This document shows positions 47,068 through 59,665 of a stretch of 64,000 bases of DNA, piece by piece. How positions within the stretch are numbered: the first letter of the stretch is position 1; the number at the start of each line of letters is the position of its first letter. A program made the translations under genes and the position numbers. Source of the stretch: Begonia masoniana. Lineage: Eukaryota; Streptophyta; Magnoliopsida; Cucurbitales; Begoniaceae. The stretch lies in the NCBI GenBank assembly GCA_022432975.1, contig CM039503.1, positions 52,884,466-52,948,465 on the forward strand. Reading direction: 5' to 3'. The notes below the pieces were generated by a model, which was not told the DNA's origin, did not search any database, and saw only the letters and a program-made list of their open reading frames with translations.

Positions 47068-50000
47068 TCGTGCACTAGGCAGCGATCTCGATCATGCTAG
47101 CTATGGCAGCGATCGATCTGCTCTGCAGCAGAGATCGATCGCTGCAAGCATGCAGCGATTTCCTCCTTCAGCCTCAGACTTCCACCCTTCACACTTATCC
47201 TTTTACAGCATTTAACATATCTGTTTGCTCTCTGGAATCCGATTTCCAGAGAGCAAAACCTGCCTTTTCTTTACACCAAATTTCCATATAACTCACAACT
47301 TAAATCTACGTAATCCAATTTTAAACGTATTCTAACTCAATCGACTCGAGTCGGACTTTGCGAAGTCCAACTGCGTGGATAGCTCTAAACATCGAGCATA
47401 ACCGTATCAACCTAAAACCAATCAAAACGTTTCCAAAACATTCATTAAACAGTTTAACCAAACGTTTTACATACAATTACCAAAACGTTATCTAATCCCT
47501 ATCCAGATCCAAACAACCTAAGTATACTATACAATTATCAACTCAAAACATCCCAAAATAAACCAGAGTTCAGACATACATCCCCACGGGTCATATTGCG
47601 CATCGACTGCCCAGCGCACTCCACGAGCATCATCCATCAACTGCCTCCGACATCAGGAGGAGGAACGTCGTCCTCACCTGGATCTACGTCACCTAGCAGA
47701 TCACCTACACCATACAGACACATATGAGATATTGAAATCTCAGTAAGCTTACAGATTACAGATTCATTACGTCGCAGACAGACAGAGTTGTCACCGAGAC
47801 CTCGACCCACTAACCAAGGGGGCCCGTCCGGCGGTTGGACTACCCCGTGGGGTTAGAGAGGGGGGGTACACGCTTGCAACACGCACAGCCGTGCCTGAGC
47901 CCCATCTCGCGTGACCAGAAACAGACAGATTACGTTTATTCATTCAGATTTCGTTACAGATTTCATTTCAGATATACGTTCCTTTCTTAAAAACACGTGC
48001 AGAAATTCCTTTTCATGACTTTCGAAAACCGTGATGCATGAACAGTTCATATCAGCGGAAAGTAAACAAACAACATACATATTAACCAGACAATACAACA
48101 TAACCTAGCTACCCAACCTAAACAACGTAAAACAAGGAACCCTCAAGGATCCTTGATACGACGACGAAGTATGGTGTAGACCTTTCGATCAAGCAAGTCA
48201 CGAGAACTTACCTCGAGCGCGCAGAACCACAAGCTATGTCCACGAGAGTCGTGTGTCTGAGAAAAATACGACATTCACAGTTAAAACCAATTTAAACCAT
48301 AAATGTCCAAATTTCAAAACTTAGCTAAAGAATTCTCCTAAATTCTTCACTTAGCTAATTAAAGCTTTTCGAACATTAATTATAGCTCGATTATCCAAAT
48401 TAATGAGTTTTCCCCTAAAACCCGAAATTTTACCAATTTATAACTTTTTCGCAAATCGACTTTTCTTCGTCCAATAACGTTCGATACGTTCAATATATAC
48501 GTAATTATAGCTAACCTATTAATTACGAAGCCTAAATCGCGTTTTTAACGGAAAACCTAATTTAAACCCTAACCCTAAATCGAACTAAAACTCGAAACAA
48601 ACGCTCAGAGATTGAAGCTACATACCGAGAGTAGCGAGAGAGGAAGAAATGACGAAGATCGGAGGAAAAACGGAGGAGAACGGAGGTCGGAATCGACAGA
48701 AATCGCCGGCGGCCGTGAGGGAGCTCGCTCTCTGTTTGTGCGTTCCAGAGAAGAGAAGGAGAGAATGAGTGAAAAAGAATGGTTTGTGATATTTTATAAA
48801 TTGATTTTGCAAATTACCATTTTGCCCTTCTTTGATTTTCTTCTTTCGTTTCGTTAATTGGCTAACCGTTCGAATTCTCCAAATTTCCAAATTTCGCCAA
48901 TAACTCCTATTTATCGCTTGGGATTTATTAAAACTGTCCGTTCGTAATTTGGACCTCGTTTGCTATTTTTACGAGAACGTCTTTTACATTACGAAAAGCG
49001 TATTTACTCGGAATATAGTATTTGATCTCCGAAAATTTCCGTAAATTCCTTAAAATTCTTATTATTCGTTAGAATCGTAATGACGCTTTTCTTTTGTGAA
49101 ACGGACCTGATTTGACATATTTAACAAAAATGTCACATTCTATTAAAATATCAATAAAATATATTATATCAGAAATCCGTACAAGCCGGATATTACATAC
49201 TGTCCCCACGGGTCGGTAAGCCTCGACTGCGCCAGCACACCACCGCAGCCATCCCTCGTCAACTGGACTCATGCCTCAGGAGGAGGAATCTCATCCTCAA
49301 CTGTATCCTCGTAATCACCTACACCATACAATACACTATGAGATAAAAATCTCAGCAAGCCCTTATAAATGCAACTATATGCTATGCGAGTGAGTTCAGA
49401 AATCATGCAGCATTTTCTTTACTATGTGGGTGTCACCGAGATCTCAGCCTCCTAACCGGAGAGAGCACATCCAGCGGTCGGACTACTCTTTCCAGCTAGA
49501 AGAGGGGGGTACACGCTTACAACACTTACAGCCGTGTCTGAGCCCCATCTCGCGTGACCTATAACTGTATGAGTATGTGTTAAATGCGGTATTGTGACAG
49601 ACCCCTTCGTGCCTACACAATAGATCAATAGCCCCTCTCCAGGCCGCATTACCATTTTCTTAAAAACATCGTGTAGAAATTCATTTTCATGCTCTTTCTT
49701 TAAAACACGTGATGCATGAACAGTTTATAACAGAATTTAAACACTCAGCATACATACCATCAAGACGGTAAACATAAACTACAAAACAATTAAACCTAAC
49801 TACCCAACCAAAGCAATATAAACTAGTGCGTCACCAAACTCCTCGAAACGACTTCGATGTACGGTGTAGGCCAATCGGCCAGAAAAGAATCACGAGAATT
49901 TACCTCGTGTCCAAAGCAGCTCAATCTCCGTCCACGAGCGTTGTTTGTCTGAAGCAAAACACAATATCGACGTTAAAACTAATTTAAGCTATCGATCGTT

Positions 50001-51483
50001 CAAATTTACAAAACCTTAACTAAGGAATTTCCTAACGTTCCAACTTAACTTATCGAGGCATTAAATCCATTAATCTACGCTCGATACCCCGAAATCCAAT
50101 TTACGAGTTTTCCGAAAACCCGAAATTTACAAATTTAATATTTCTCTTAAATCGTCCTAACTTCTTCCAATAACGTTTAATACGTGCAATACGTTCGTAA
50201 ACTATAACAATCTATCAATTTCGAGCCCTAAATCTCGATTTTTAACAAAACCTAAACGAAACCTAATTGTTTAAAACTCCATAAACATTGAAATAAAAGC
50301 TCTAAGATTGTAGGTTCATACCTAGAACGTCGATTGGAGGAGAAAGCACGAAGAAAAGGAACGAACGGAGCACGAATCGGAGGTCGGAATGGAGGAAGCG
50401 TCGACTGTAGAGAGAAATCGCGAGGAAGGGTTTCAGGCGTGAAGATGGCGAAGGAAGAAGAAGAAGAAGAACTTTTATTAATAAATTTTGACTTGGCAAT
50501 TTACTATTTTGCCCTTGCATTGTTTTTATATCAGTTTCGTCCTTCTTTTCTTCAATTTACTAGCTATTCGGTTTCTCCAAACTTCCTTACTTCACCAATA
50601 AGTCCAACTCATTATTTGAGATTTATTAAAACTGTCCGTTCACAAATCGGACACCGTTTACTATTTTTTACTAAAACGTTATTTATATTACGAGAAGCTT
50701 AATTACTCGGAATATAGCGTTATTACTCCGAAAATTTCCGTAAATTCCTTAAAATTCCTATTATTCGTTAGGGTTCTAATGACGCTTCCTTTTCGTAAAA
50801 CGAGCTTGATTTGACATATTCATAAAAATGCCAATGTATATTCCAATATATATTATAATATAAAATTCCGTACAGGCCGGATATTACACATATTCTGCGA
50901 GATTTTTTCTTTAGCAACGAGATTTTTTCTTTAGCAACAATTTCTTCCTTTTCTCCTTGATTTCTGTCCTTCATTTTTAGTAACAATAATCTTCTTGATT
51001 TATTCACTCTCTCTTTATAATCTTCCTCCTTTGAATTCGATCTTCCCGCTAAAATATAAAATTTGAATTAGTAATAAAATCTGCTTTTATTAAAGAATAA
51101 GTATGGAATACGTTAAATTCAACTAATCTCTTGATGCAGTAACATCCTACAGCAATTATAGTAAATTTCACTAATTTCTTCTAAATTCAATCAAATCATA
51201 TAAGTTCTATTAATTAAAAATAGTATAAAATAACTCTAATTTAAGAGTTATCAGTGTGTCACTTCTTCTTTCGCTTTACGTGGTGGCCTTGTCCCATGAG
51301 ATGGACAACGAAGTGTGTCACTTTTACTAGGTCGAGATTGGCCTTGTCCCGTGAGGTGGATCGTGAGGTGTGTCTCCTTAACCTAGCACATAAAGAAGAA
51401 CCCAGTAGTAAGATAAAAAAAGAGTAAGAACGAGACGGAAACGAAAGTAGAAACGAAAGTAGAAACGAAAGCAGAAACAACAG

Positions 51484-53497
51484 TGTAACGCCTCAATTTA
51501 AAAATCCCCAATTTAAAACCCTAATTTTGAAAATCCTAGAATTTTCCCCAAATTGATTCTTGAAATCGAGCGTTAAATCGAAAATTTAAAATTTAAAACA
51601 TATTAATTGAAAACTTAATTAATACGGAAGCTTTGAACTCTTGAAACCAACACATAATTAAAACAATAAATAAAACTTTATTTAATGATAAAAATTTCAT
51701 CATAATTTTCAAAGTCTTAAATTAAAACAAAGCATTAAATATCTTTTGAAAAAGTAAAGCATACTAATTTAAATCACTTTCTTCGAAATTCACAATATTA
51801 TCTTCATCTGTATGCTCGCTTGCCACTGGAGGGTTCTCAATTGCAGCAATTTCTTCCTCAAACAAAAACTCACCTACATCACAAGTTAAAACAAAATGTG
51901 AGAAAACTCAGTAAGTGGAAATACGTCCAAAATTTTTACTTTTACTTTTACTTTTACCGAATCCTGTTAAGACTTAGCCATCTCATTGTCGTTCAGGCAT
52001 CGTCATCTTTTACTTTTAATTTTAACGATCAAGCTCATCATCTCACTGTCGTTCAGGCTTTTGCTATCACGTTAAAACATATGCTCAAGCTCACCATTTC
52101 ACTGTCGTTCAGGCTTTTGCTATCGCATTTTTTTTTATTTTTTCATACACATGCAAATAACCTATCAATTTTATCTTTTAAACTATTCTATGTCGATATT
52201 CTAACGTACATGCTCAACCATTAAAAACGTGTAACTGAAAATTAAATAATTATAAAATAATCTTGTGATGTAGGGCCGTAGCCAAAACTTGTACTTCACT
52301 TACTTGGATTCCGAGCAATATGAGTTTATCGGAATTTTCCAAAATTTCCAGAACAATATCCTGCTCAATTAAAATCTTTGATATTAATATCCTACTTAAT
52401 AATTCAAATTTCCAAAGTAAATTGAGCAGAATTTACTTACGTTGTGTTATCGGGTCGAATTGGATTGGTTGGATCGGTTTGGATCGAATCGGACGGTTCC
52501 AAAATCTTTGCTGCCTAATTCAAATAACAATATTAAAATCCCACTAAATTTTATTCCAATTTTAAAAGAATTTGGGCAGAAATTCTTACCGGTTAAATCT
52601 TCGATTGGTCCGGTTTGATTCGGGTCAAAAATTGGGTCGGGTCCGGTTCGGTGAACAGTAACGGGTCGAGTCGTGAACAGTACGGGTCCGGTTCGGGTCA
52701 GTTCATTGCTGGGTCGGGTCGGGTCAGTTTGATTTAAAGCTGATCCGGTTCGGTTTAGCTCGCTGGATCGGTTCAGGATTTAAAACCAAAAACCAAACTT
52801 CTTCTTCTTCGATCGCGATTCTGCAGAGAGTGAGAGGGAGTGAGAAACCAAGAGGGAGATCGAGCGAGGGGAAGAGAGAGATCGGGGAAAAGGAAGACAG
52901 AGAGCGTCGGAGAGGGAGACTTACTCCGGAGATGGGTTGTCGGTGGTGGTCAGGGAGAAGCACTTCGTCGGAGTTCGGCTGCGGTGGTCGGAGCTGGTTG
53001 CTCACTGCTTCAGAAATCCGAGGTAAGTTCTCTTTTCTGTCTTCAGAGAACTCGAGAGGGAGAGGAGAACCTTGGTGTGAGTTTCCTCCTCCACCGAGGG
53101 TCTCTATTTATAGGGGAAGTGATTCACCCCGCGCCTCCGCGAATCCGCCAACTGACCGGATTTTTCGAGCTGCAACAGGTAAGCTCGGATTTTTAGCGAT
53201 TCAATCCTGATCCCTCATTCGAACTTGGTCATCATACCAGACCAAGTTCAATCTGGATATTAATTTTCCCAAATCGGGAATGATTGCTGAAATCAGCAAC
53301 CCGATTTCTTAATCGGATTTTCTTCTCCGTTTTTGAACCAAAATCAGACTAGGTTCATTAGACTTATTTCCCTAAAATCTGAATTTAGTGGATTGCCCTC
53401 TGATTTGGAAATTCAAAATTGACTTTTATGTTAACTTTGTTTGGGAAAATTTGAATTGAAAATTGAAAATTTTCCATTTGAATTTCTAATTGTTACA
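51484..53497. mobile_element. solo LTR D (TGTAACGCC...TTGTTACA)
   Basis: Ends fit a gypsy LTR. Flanks are aacag (51479-51483) and gacag (53498-53502), a 5-bp duplication with one mismatch. Length is 2,014 bp with no internal domain. A GA-rich leader-like region is at 52800-53000. Degenerate repeats with ctcactgtcgttcaggctttt lie at 51980-52130. Confidence 0.65.
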
Positions 53498-54184
53498 GAC
53501 AGTAGAGACGAAACAGTAGAGATTGCATATGTTAGGATGTGCATGGTTTTTAGTATTTACTTTTATTATGCATTATTTGCTGAGCATTAGGCTAATAGAT
53601 GAGTTCTGTGATATAGGTAACGAGGTGATTCTCGGTGAGTACTCAGAGCATGCCCAGGACTAGGTAGCAGTTGGAGGAGTGCGCTCATGGGACGATCCGG
53701 ATGGCTGTTAGGGCATTTTGACCATGGTGTATGGGTGAACAGTTTAGAGTCATTTTGAATCGTGTTGAGTCATTTTGGGTTATATAGTTAGATTTCAACT
53801 TTTAGTAGTTAATTTTGATGCATATAAATGCTTTTGGTACTAGATGAGAATTTTATGAATAATAGTTTTGGTTGATTGATTTGAGAATAAAATTTGCATG
53901 AGGTTTTGGTTTTCTAAGAGAATTAGGCGTTATGCCGCCCAAATTTTTAAAGGAAAGTCGTTTTGGATTTTACAAAGAGTATTTACGTTTTGACTCAAAA
54001 TTTTATTAAAGTCAATTTTTCTACAAAAGTCTTCCGCTACAATGTTTTAAATTAATTTTAAAGGTGTTTAAATGATGATATTTAATGTGTGGAGTAAAGT
54101 TTTAAATTTAACGTGAATTTTTACAGTACCGCTTAGTAGTGAGTAGTGAGTAGGTAGCGAACCGGGTCCGCAAGGTCTAGCAAC

Positions 54185-54600
54185 TACAAAGACAGTCCGC
54201 CCATTCAAGAATTTAGCATTGAACGGACAGACCCTTAAAAGCACAGTCCGTTCGTTCAAGATAACGGACGGACTCTCTTAAGTAGAGTCCGTTCATTCTT
54301 TAACTTAGAGCTAGAGATGACGGTCATGACCGTCCAATGGATGCGTTCGTTCTCTCAATTATATTCAGTCCAGAGAGCTTTCCGAACCTATTCACACGAA
54401 GAAAACTCTTGGGATCTATTTTCTCTCCAACTTCCGGTGATTTTTTTGCATAAATTCAACCGAAACTTACTCAAGGGTATGAATTTATCATTTTTAATTT
54501 ATTTGGTTCCATTTTTAGGTAACAAATTTGAGATATCCCAATTTTTCACAGAGAGGACGGTCATCACCGTCGGACAGTGCGTCTGATCTCCAGCTTTTTA
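54185..54600 (+). repeat. MULE left terminal inverted repeat, inner part
   Basis: Matches the reverse complement of about 58850-59390: the gacggactctcttaagtaga block, tctctcaattatatt, and gagatatcccaatttttcac. It contains a perfect 16-bp palindrome gacggtcatgaccgtc near 54319. Confidence 0.8.
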
Positions 54601-54904
54601 ATCCAACCTTGTGCTCTATTCTCCGACGGTTCGGCCGAAATTGTTTCAGGTTATGTATCAATTTTGAATTGATTTGTTTCGATTTTGAATTGTTTGGTTT
54701 GTGTTTGAATTGTTTGGTTCAAATTTTTGAATTGTGCTGATTTTTTGAGCCCTTAATAAAATTTACAAATATTTGTCGTAAATGGTTGAGAGATTGATTG
54801 ATGCAAATGGGCCTGCGAACATAGAGTGGTATATGGAGGAGCACGCTTCCATATACGGTGATATTCAACCATTTGATCACTTAGAGAGTGAATGAGAAAT
54901 ACAG

Positions 54905-56830
54905 GTGCATTTAATATCGCAAACCTTAGACGATGAGTTTCGTGAACCGTTTGATTCGGTTGATGACGAGGCACAAAGCATACGAGTAAGGGCAGAAAAT
55001 TCGGGTGATTTTGCTGTGGGTAGACAATATAGTTATTTAAAGGCCATTAGAGACGAAGTACGAGATTATGCTTTAAAAAAAAGATTTGATATCAAAATTG
55101 TTAAAAGTGAGAAGAAGAGACTCACAGAAAAATATCAAGGAGGAGATTGTAATTGGCATCTGCATGCTTCGGTCATGCAAAATGAGGTGACCTTCCAAAT
55201 AAAGTCATACCGTAATGATCACAACTGTGCAAGGACACTTGATAATCGACACGCCTTGGTAAAGTGGTTGACAATATATTATTCAGATAGGTTTAAAAGT
55301 CAACATGACTGGCTCATTCCTGATATTATCGAAATAGTGAGGAAGGAACATAAGGTGAATATTAAGTCAAGTCTTGCGAGAAGAGGAAGAAGCGAAGCTA
55401 AAGAACTTAATTATGGGAGGGGTGAAAAACTATTCAAACTACTGCGTTTATACTCAGTATGAATATTCAGATCAAATCGAGGCAGTACAGTGAAAATACA
55501 TGGTTACGTGGTGAATGAAGGGCAAGATGAGAAAATGATATTTGAAAGAATGTACATATGTATGGCTGCTTGTGTGACAGGTTTGTTGGAACAGGGCAAA
55601 CCTATTATATGTTTAGATGGATGTCATTTGAAGGGCTTCTGCCCCGGCCAATTACCCACGGCCGTAAGTATTGATGGCAATAATGGCGTATATCTCATTG
55701 TCGTTGTCAACGTGGAGACAGAATGCAAGGACTCATGGATGTGGTTTTTAGAGTTATTGCAGGACGATTTAGGCATTGACCGTGGACGAGGATGGACATT
55801 TGTGTCGGATCGACAAAAGGTATATATTATTATTACTATTATTATTATTCGGATGTTGTAATTATATTGTTTTATGATGAGTCTGTTTTTCTTTAACATT
55901 TCAGGGGTTGTTGGCTGCTGTGGACGACATATTTGGTTTAGCCGAATACCATTTCTGCCAAAAACATATGTATGCAAACTTCAAAGGACGATTTCAGGAC
56001 ATAGCATATATAGATGCGATGTGGAATGCAGCAAGGACAACCACAAGGAATATTTTGAGATAGCAATGAGGAAAGTGTATGAGCTCAACAAAGATACCCA
56101 CACATGGCTTCGACGAACACCATCTAGTTGTTGAGCTACTCATGCATTTTTGCTAATTCCCAAGTACGACTTGGGCTTGAACAATTTATGCAAGTCTTTC
56201 AATTCAGTTATATTGTCGGTCAGGGACAAACTGATCCTGACCATGTTCAAAATGATTCGAAAGACCATAATGACTCAAATTGTAAAAAAATATGAAGAGA
56301 TACTCAAGTTAGACGATGTCCTGTGTCCTAAGATTAGGAAAAAACTAGAGAATCTCAAAGAGTGAGCTTACAGTTGGAGTGCTGAGTTAGCGGGAGATGC
56401 ACGGTTTGAGGTCAGCAAAGGCAATGAACAATATGTCGTTGACCTGAATGAAGGCATATGCGCATGTCGGAGGTGGGAGCTTACTGAAATCTCATGTGTT
56501 CACGTCATTCTATGCATTTATTTCATGAAAGAGCCGGTGGAAATTTTCGTTCATATATACTATCATCGGGATACATATTTGGAGATGTATTCATACTTCA
56601 TTTGTCTCTTTAATTGCCAACAAATGTGGCTGGAACCAGAGAATCGGACCTCAATCGTTCCACCCAAGAGAAGACCCCAACCTGGTAGGCCGAAAAAAAA
56701 AGGTGCGCGATGTCAATGAACCTTCTATGTCGATAATTTCTAAGAAGAAATCTACGATGCCGTGTGGTAAATGTCAGCGTTAAGGGCATAACAATCGCAC
56801 ATGTCCTGAGAGGGGATCCAGTGCAGGTGC
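54905..56830 (+). pseudogene. MULE transposase (MURA/MuDR type), inactivated
   Basis: Cuts and moves the element by a DDE mechanism. Residues from 54905 form the MuDR DNA-binding domain (FAVGRQYSYLKAIRDEVRDY, then CNWHLHASV). A frameshift lies at about 55420-55465. The frame from 55490 carries the MULE catalytic core (ICLDGCHLKGFCPGQL, WFLELLQDDLGI, FVSDRQK). An intron at 55820-55904 with normal borders leads to AEYHFCQKHMYANFKG. Further on are a SWIM zinc finger (YVVDLNEGICACRRWELTEI then CVHVILC, about 56430-56520) and a C-terminal zinc knuckle (CGKCQR...GHNNRTCP, about 56760-56810). In-frame stops occur near 56064, 56134, 56365 and inside the knuckle. It cannot make a full-length protein here. 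Confidence 0.88.
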
Positions 56831-57162
56831 TACTGCTTCGCGTGACACATTTATGAATTTCCAAACATTTGACAGAATTCAAGCATATTTTTTCACCTTA
56901 TTCTCTAAACAAACTAAGATTATTATGTTCTAATATAGCTGTCATTACGTGTAAGAATCTACTACACGCAACCATGGAATAAGATGATGGATCTTAGGCG
57001 ATGACGAGGACATTCTGGAGCAGCTTTATTTTATGGATTTTGTCGTTGTAATTTAATTTGATGTACAATTCATTTAAACTTCAAGTTATTTTATAATGAG
57101 AGCTAATAATTAGCATGTAAGTTCTATATGATAATTTTGTTACTTTCATGTTTAATACTGGA

Positions 57163-57352
57163 CCTGTTTAGATAGTCAAATATGCAGGATGATACTAGCT
57201 ATGAAGAAGTCAAAAAACAAATAAAACTTTGTTCAATTTTTTTTCACAAGTGAGAAAAAAATAGAAATTTAGGCAGAGTTTTCTTTGTTTTTTGACTCTT
57301 CCATAGCTAGTATCATCCTGCATATTCGACTACCCAAACAGGTCTAGTATTT
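57163..57352. mobile_element. foldback MITE inside the MULE
   Basis: The two ends of about 70 bp are near-perfect inverted repeats (tactggacctgtttagatag against tactagacctgtttgggtag), with an AT-rich centre of about 50 bp. No protein is encoded. The duplicated target could not be separated from the A/T-rich ends. Confidence 0.75.
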
Positions 57353-57659
57353 TGCACCAAAGATCAAGTGCATCCAACAAAAATACATGTAACTATAAGT
57401 TTACATCATCCAACATAAAGTGCATCAGAAATATACATCATCCAACTAAAATAAATCCAACTAAAGTACATACTATAGTACATCCAACTAAAATAAGTAA
57501 ATCAAACTAAGTGCATCAATTCTAGAAGTTTACAGGCATTCAACTAAAGTACAGAACATCAAACTACTGTACATCAAACTAGTGTCCATCAAATTGAATT
57601 ATAAAGTCTACTCCAGTTGGACTTCCTCTTCACATGTAATCCATCATCTCTTATCTGTA

Positions 57660-58841
57660 CGCAATGAAAGTTATATTATAAAATAATAGTTATAATGAAA
57701 ATAATAAAGCAAAAAATGGGTTGAAATGTACCTGCATCATCGCCAGGCATCGGTTGGACGTCCTCATCATCGCCCTCCATAGCTTGGGAGTCGTCCTCAT
57801 CATCCTCCATTGCTTGGTCGTCGCATCGCCCCCATCTGTTCGCCATCATCGTCATGGCCCCCCATCCAATCTAGAATGATCTGTCTCGTTCCTCTTTGGT
57901 AGTCCAACATATCTCTTTGGTAGTTCATCATCAGTTTAATGGAGTCCACCACCTCTGTCAGCCTCTACTCGACATGATCGACTCTGTCTGCAAGAGAGAT
58001 TATATCTGCCATACTAGTCTCTGGGAGCGTGGTGGCCATAGGCCGCTCTATATGAACGTCATCCTAGGAGGCCCCCTCATCTCCTCTGGACGTCCATATC
58101 CCATCTGTTTCAACGAGGCTCATCCTAACCAAATGAATCCTGTCAAAAACCTCACTGGACCACTGTTTTCGCATCTGCTTTCCAAGCAGTAACTGAATCT
58201 CAAAATGCTCGACAAATGAATCCTTCTCCTTCTTGTTTCGTGTCCGCCCGATCCCACACATGGTACTTAAAATCACAAAACTGGGGTCAAACATCCTGCC
58301 GCTTTATAGCTTCTCCATCACGTAGAGATCTATGAAGTTAATGAGATCTCTATGTTTATGTCGCGGCAAAAGGGTGTGACATACCATGTTGTGGACTACG
58401 CGAGCTTTTGCATTCAAGTCTCCAGTTCTCGGCTTAGGGGACCCCATAATGTCAGTGTTTCGATTAATTAGGCTTAAAAACTTCGTTCCCTCGGTTGTTC
58501 CAATGAAAAGACAGTTCTAGACTGCTTGGCAGTATCTATCCGCCCCTACTTCGGCAAACCCGATTAACTGATTGACCGTCTCTGGAGTAATCTCAATCTC
58601 CGTACCCAAGATGTACGTCTTTATAGTAAGTCACGCTGCGATATTCAGTAGAATAAAACTCTGGCCGGTTCGACGGTGGCAGCCTCACTGGCCGATTTGA
58701 CGGTCCGGCCTGTGAAGACGTTGAAGGTGCCTGACATTCCGGAGGTCCACCCTTTTGCCTAACAACTAATCTCTTAGCCATTTTAATATACAACGATTTG
58801 AATAATCTGTAAAATTTGAAAAGAAAATTTGAGATTAGCAA
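57660..58841 (-). pseudogene. decayed second gene of the MULE, antisense to the transposase
   Basis: The best-preserved stretch is 58841-58593: MAKRLVVRQKGG followed by a Ser/Pro/Arg-rich run. Further frames continue downstream: VHNMVCHTLLPRHKHRDLIN near 58370, then WSSEVFDRIHLVRMSLVETD near 58140, with stops between. An acidic DDD-rich run lies near 57750-57860. The VHNMVCHTLLP stretch recalls the domain called 'putative plant transposon protein', but I cannot name it securely. Confidence 0.45.
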
Positions 58842-58852
58842 ATTTAGTGATA

Positions 58853-59060
58853 GGACGCACTCTCGGACGGTGCTGACCGTCCTCTCTGTGAAAAATGAGA
58901 GATCGGACGCACTGTCTGAGGGTGATGACCGTCCTCTCTATGAAAAACGAGAGATCAGACGCACTCTCCGACAATGATGATTGTCCTCTCTGTGCAAATC
59001 GAGAGATCGGATGCACTGTCTAACAGTGGTGACCGTCCTCTCGGTGAAAAATTGGGATAT
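58853..59060. repeat. 52-bp subterminal repeats of the MULE, four copies
   Basis: Each unit contains ggacgcact, a gaccgtcctctc block and gaaaa(a)nngagagatc. The gacggtNNtgaccgtc core is a near-palindrome. The left end of the element has one unit (54541-54590). Confidence 0.75.
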
Positions 59061-59581
59061 CTCAAATTTGTTACTTAAATATCGAACCAAATAATTTAAA
59101 AATGATAAATCCATACCCTGGAGTAAGTTTCGATTGAATTTATTCAAAAAAAATCGTCGGACGTTGGAGAGAAAATCGATCTCGAGAGTTTTTCTTCGTG
59201 CGAATAGGTTCGAAAAGCTCTCTGGACTAATATAATTGAGAGAACGAACGCACCCGAGGACAGTCATGACCGTCCTCTCTAGCCCTAAGTTAAAGAACGG
59301 ATGGACTCTACTTAAGAGAGTCCGTCCGTTCTACGGACGACCATGCTTTTAAGGGTCTGTCCGTTCTAGACTACATTCTCAAACGGACGGACTGTCTTTT
59401 GCAAGAGTCTTTCTGTTCTACGACAAACTTCGTGAACAAACAGTGATAGGACGTCTGCCAAGGGTTTTTTTGTTAGGTTATTAATACTTTGAGGTTTAGA
59501 TCGTCAAATATTATACTTTAATGTTTGAATCGAAAAAATCGATTATTTCGAGGTCCAAAACGGTAATTTTCATAATTTTTA

Positions 59582-59665
59582 TGGACAAAACCGACCAGAA
59601 CCAGACCAAATAAATCGGTTCTAGTCTGATTCTCAGTTCTGGGTCGGTTTTGCTCACGTAGGAGG
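59582..59665. mobile_element. hAT-type remnant, right end
   Basis: Continues the ggttctgg motifs from 42721 after the MULE and ends ggttttgctcacgtagga, close to the right terminus of the hAT at 2138-3486 (gctcactccta). Confidence 0.5.

Larger units (their letters stand above)
45719..49197. mobile_element. solo LTR A (gypsy type), innermost insertion
   Basis: Ends TGTAACACCCCTAATTCC and GCCGGATATTACA; perfect 5-bp duplication tactg at 45714-45718 and 49198-49202. It is the same family as the surrounding LTR B: shared ccccacgggtc, aggaggaggaa and aatctcag blocks occur at 47580-47750 and 49200-49360. Length is inflated by about 950 bp by a heptamer repeat and a duplicated flank; corrected length is about 2.5 kb. 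Confidence 0.8.
44963..50888. mobile_element. solo LTR B (gypsy type), interrupted by solo LTR A
   Basis: Ends TGTCACGACCCT and CCGGATATTACA; perfect 5-bp duplication catat at 44958-44962 and 50889-50893. Net length without the inner element is about 2.44 kb. There is no internal domain, so it is a solo LTR. The end sequences fit Tekay/Del-type gypsy LTRs, probably lying in reverse orientation. Confidence 0.75.
44020..51253. mobile_element. second copy of the TGTTAGTG...TTATCA LTR-type repeat, with nested solo LTRs
   Basis: Same two ends as the element at 880-8939. Flanks are atgtg (44015-44019) and gtgtg (51254-51258), a 5-bp duplication with one mismatch. Own DNA is 44020-44957 and 50894-51253; the rest is two solo LTRs. 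Confidence 0.65.
42935..54184. mobile_element. LTR-type insertion splitting the MULE left repeat
   Basis: Inferred from the interrupted inverted repeat. Its own DNA is 42935-44014, 51259-51478 and about 53503-54184. It resembles the solo LTRs at 44.9-50.9 kb read in the opposite direction (leader-like CT-rich stretch at 43130-43260; acgagaacgaaacg near 43876). No coding region remains. Exact ends and target duplication were not resolved. Confidence 0.45.
42731..59572. mobile_element. Mutator-like element (MULE), 16.8 kb, with nested LTR insertions
   Basis: The ends agagaaattaccgctttgga and, read inward from the right, tgaaaattaccgttttgga begin long terminal inverted repeats. A perfect 9-bp target-site duplication, taattttta, lies at 42722-42730 and 59573-59581; nine base pairs is the MULE signature. 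The right repeat covers about 58850-59572. The left repeat is split: 42731 to about 42934, then about 54185-54600. The 11 kb between them is inserted LTR DNA. A MURA-type transposase gene (54905-56830) confirms the family. Without insertions the element would be about 5.6 kb. It inserted into a hAT remnant. Confidence 0.85.

Noticed and set aside
52724..53210. Overlapping frames of 93-126 codons in solo LTR D
   Set aside because: GA-rich leader-like DNA open on both strands; no motif and no codon structure.
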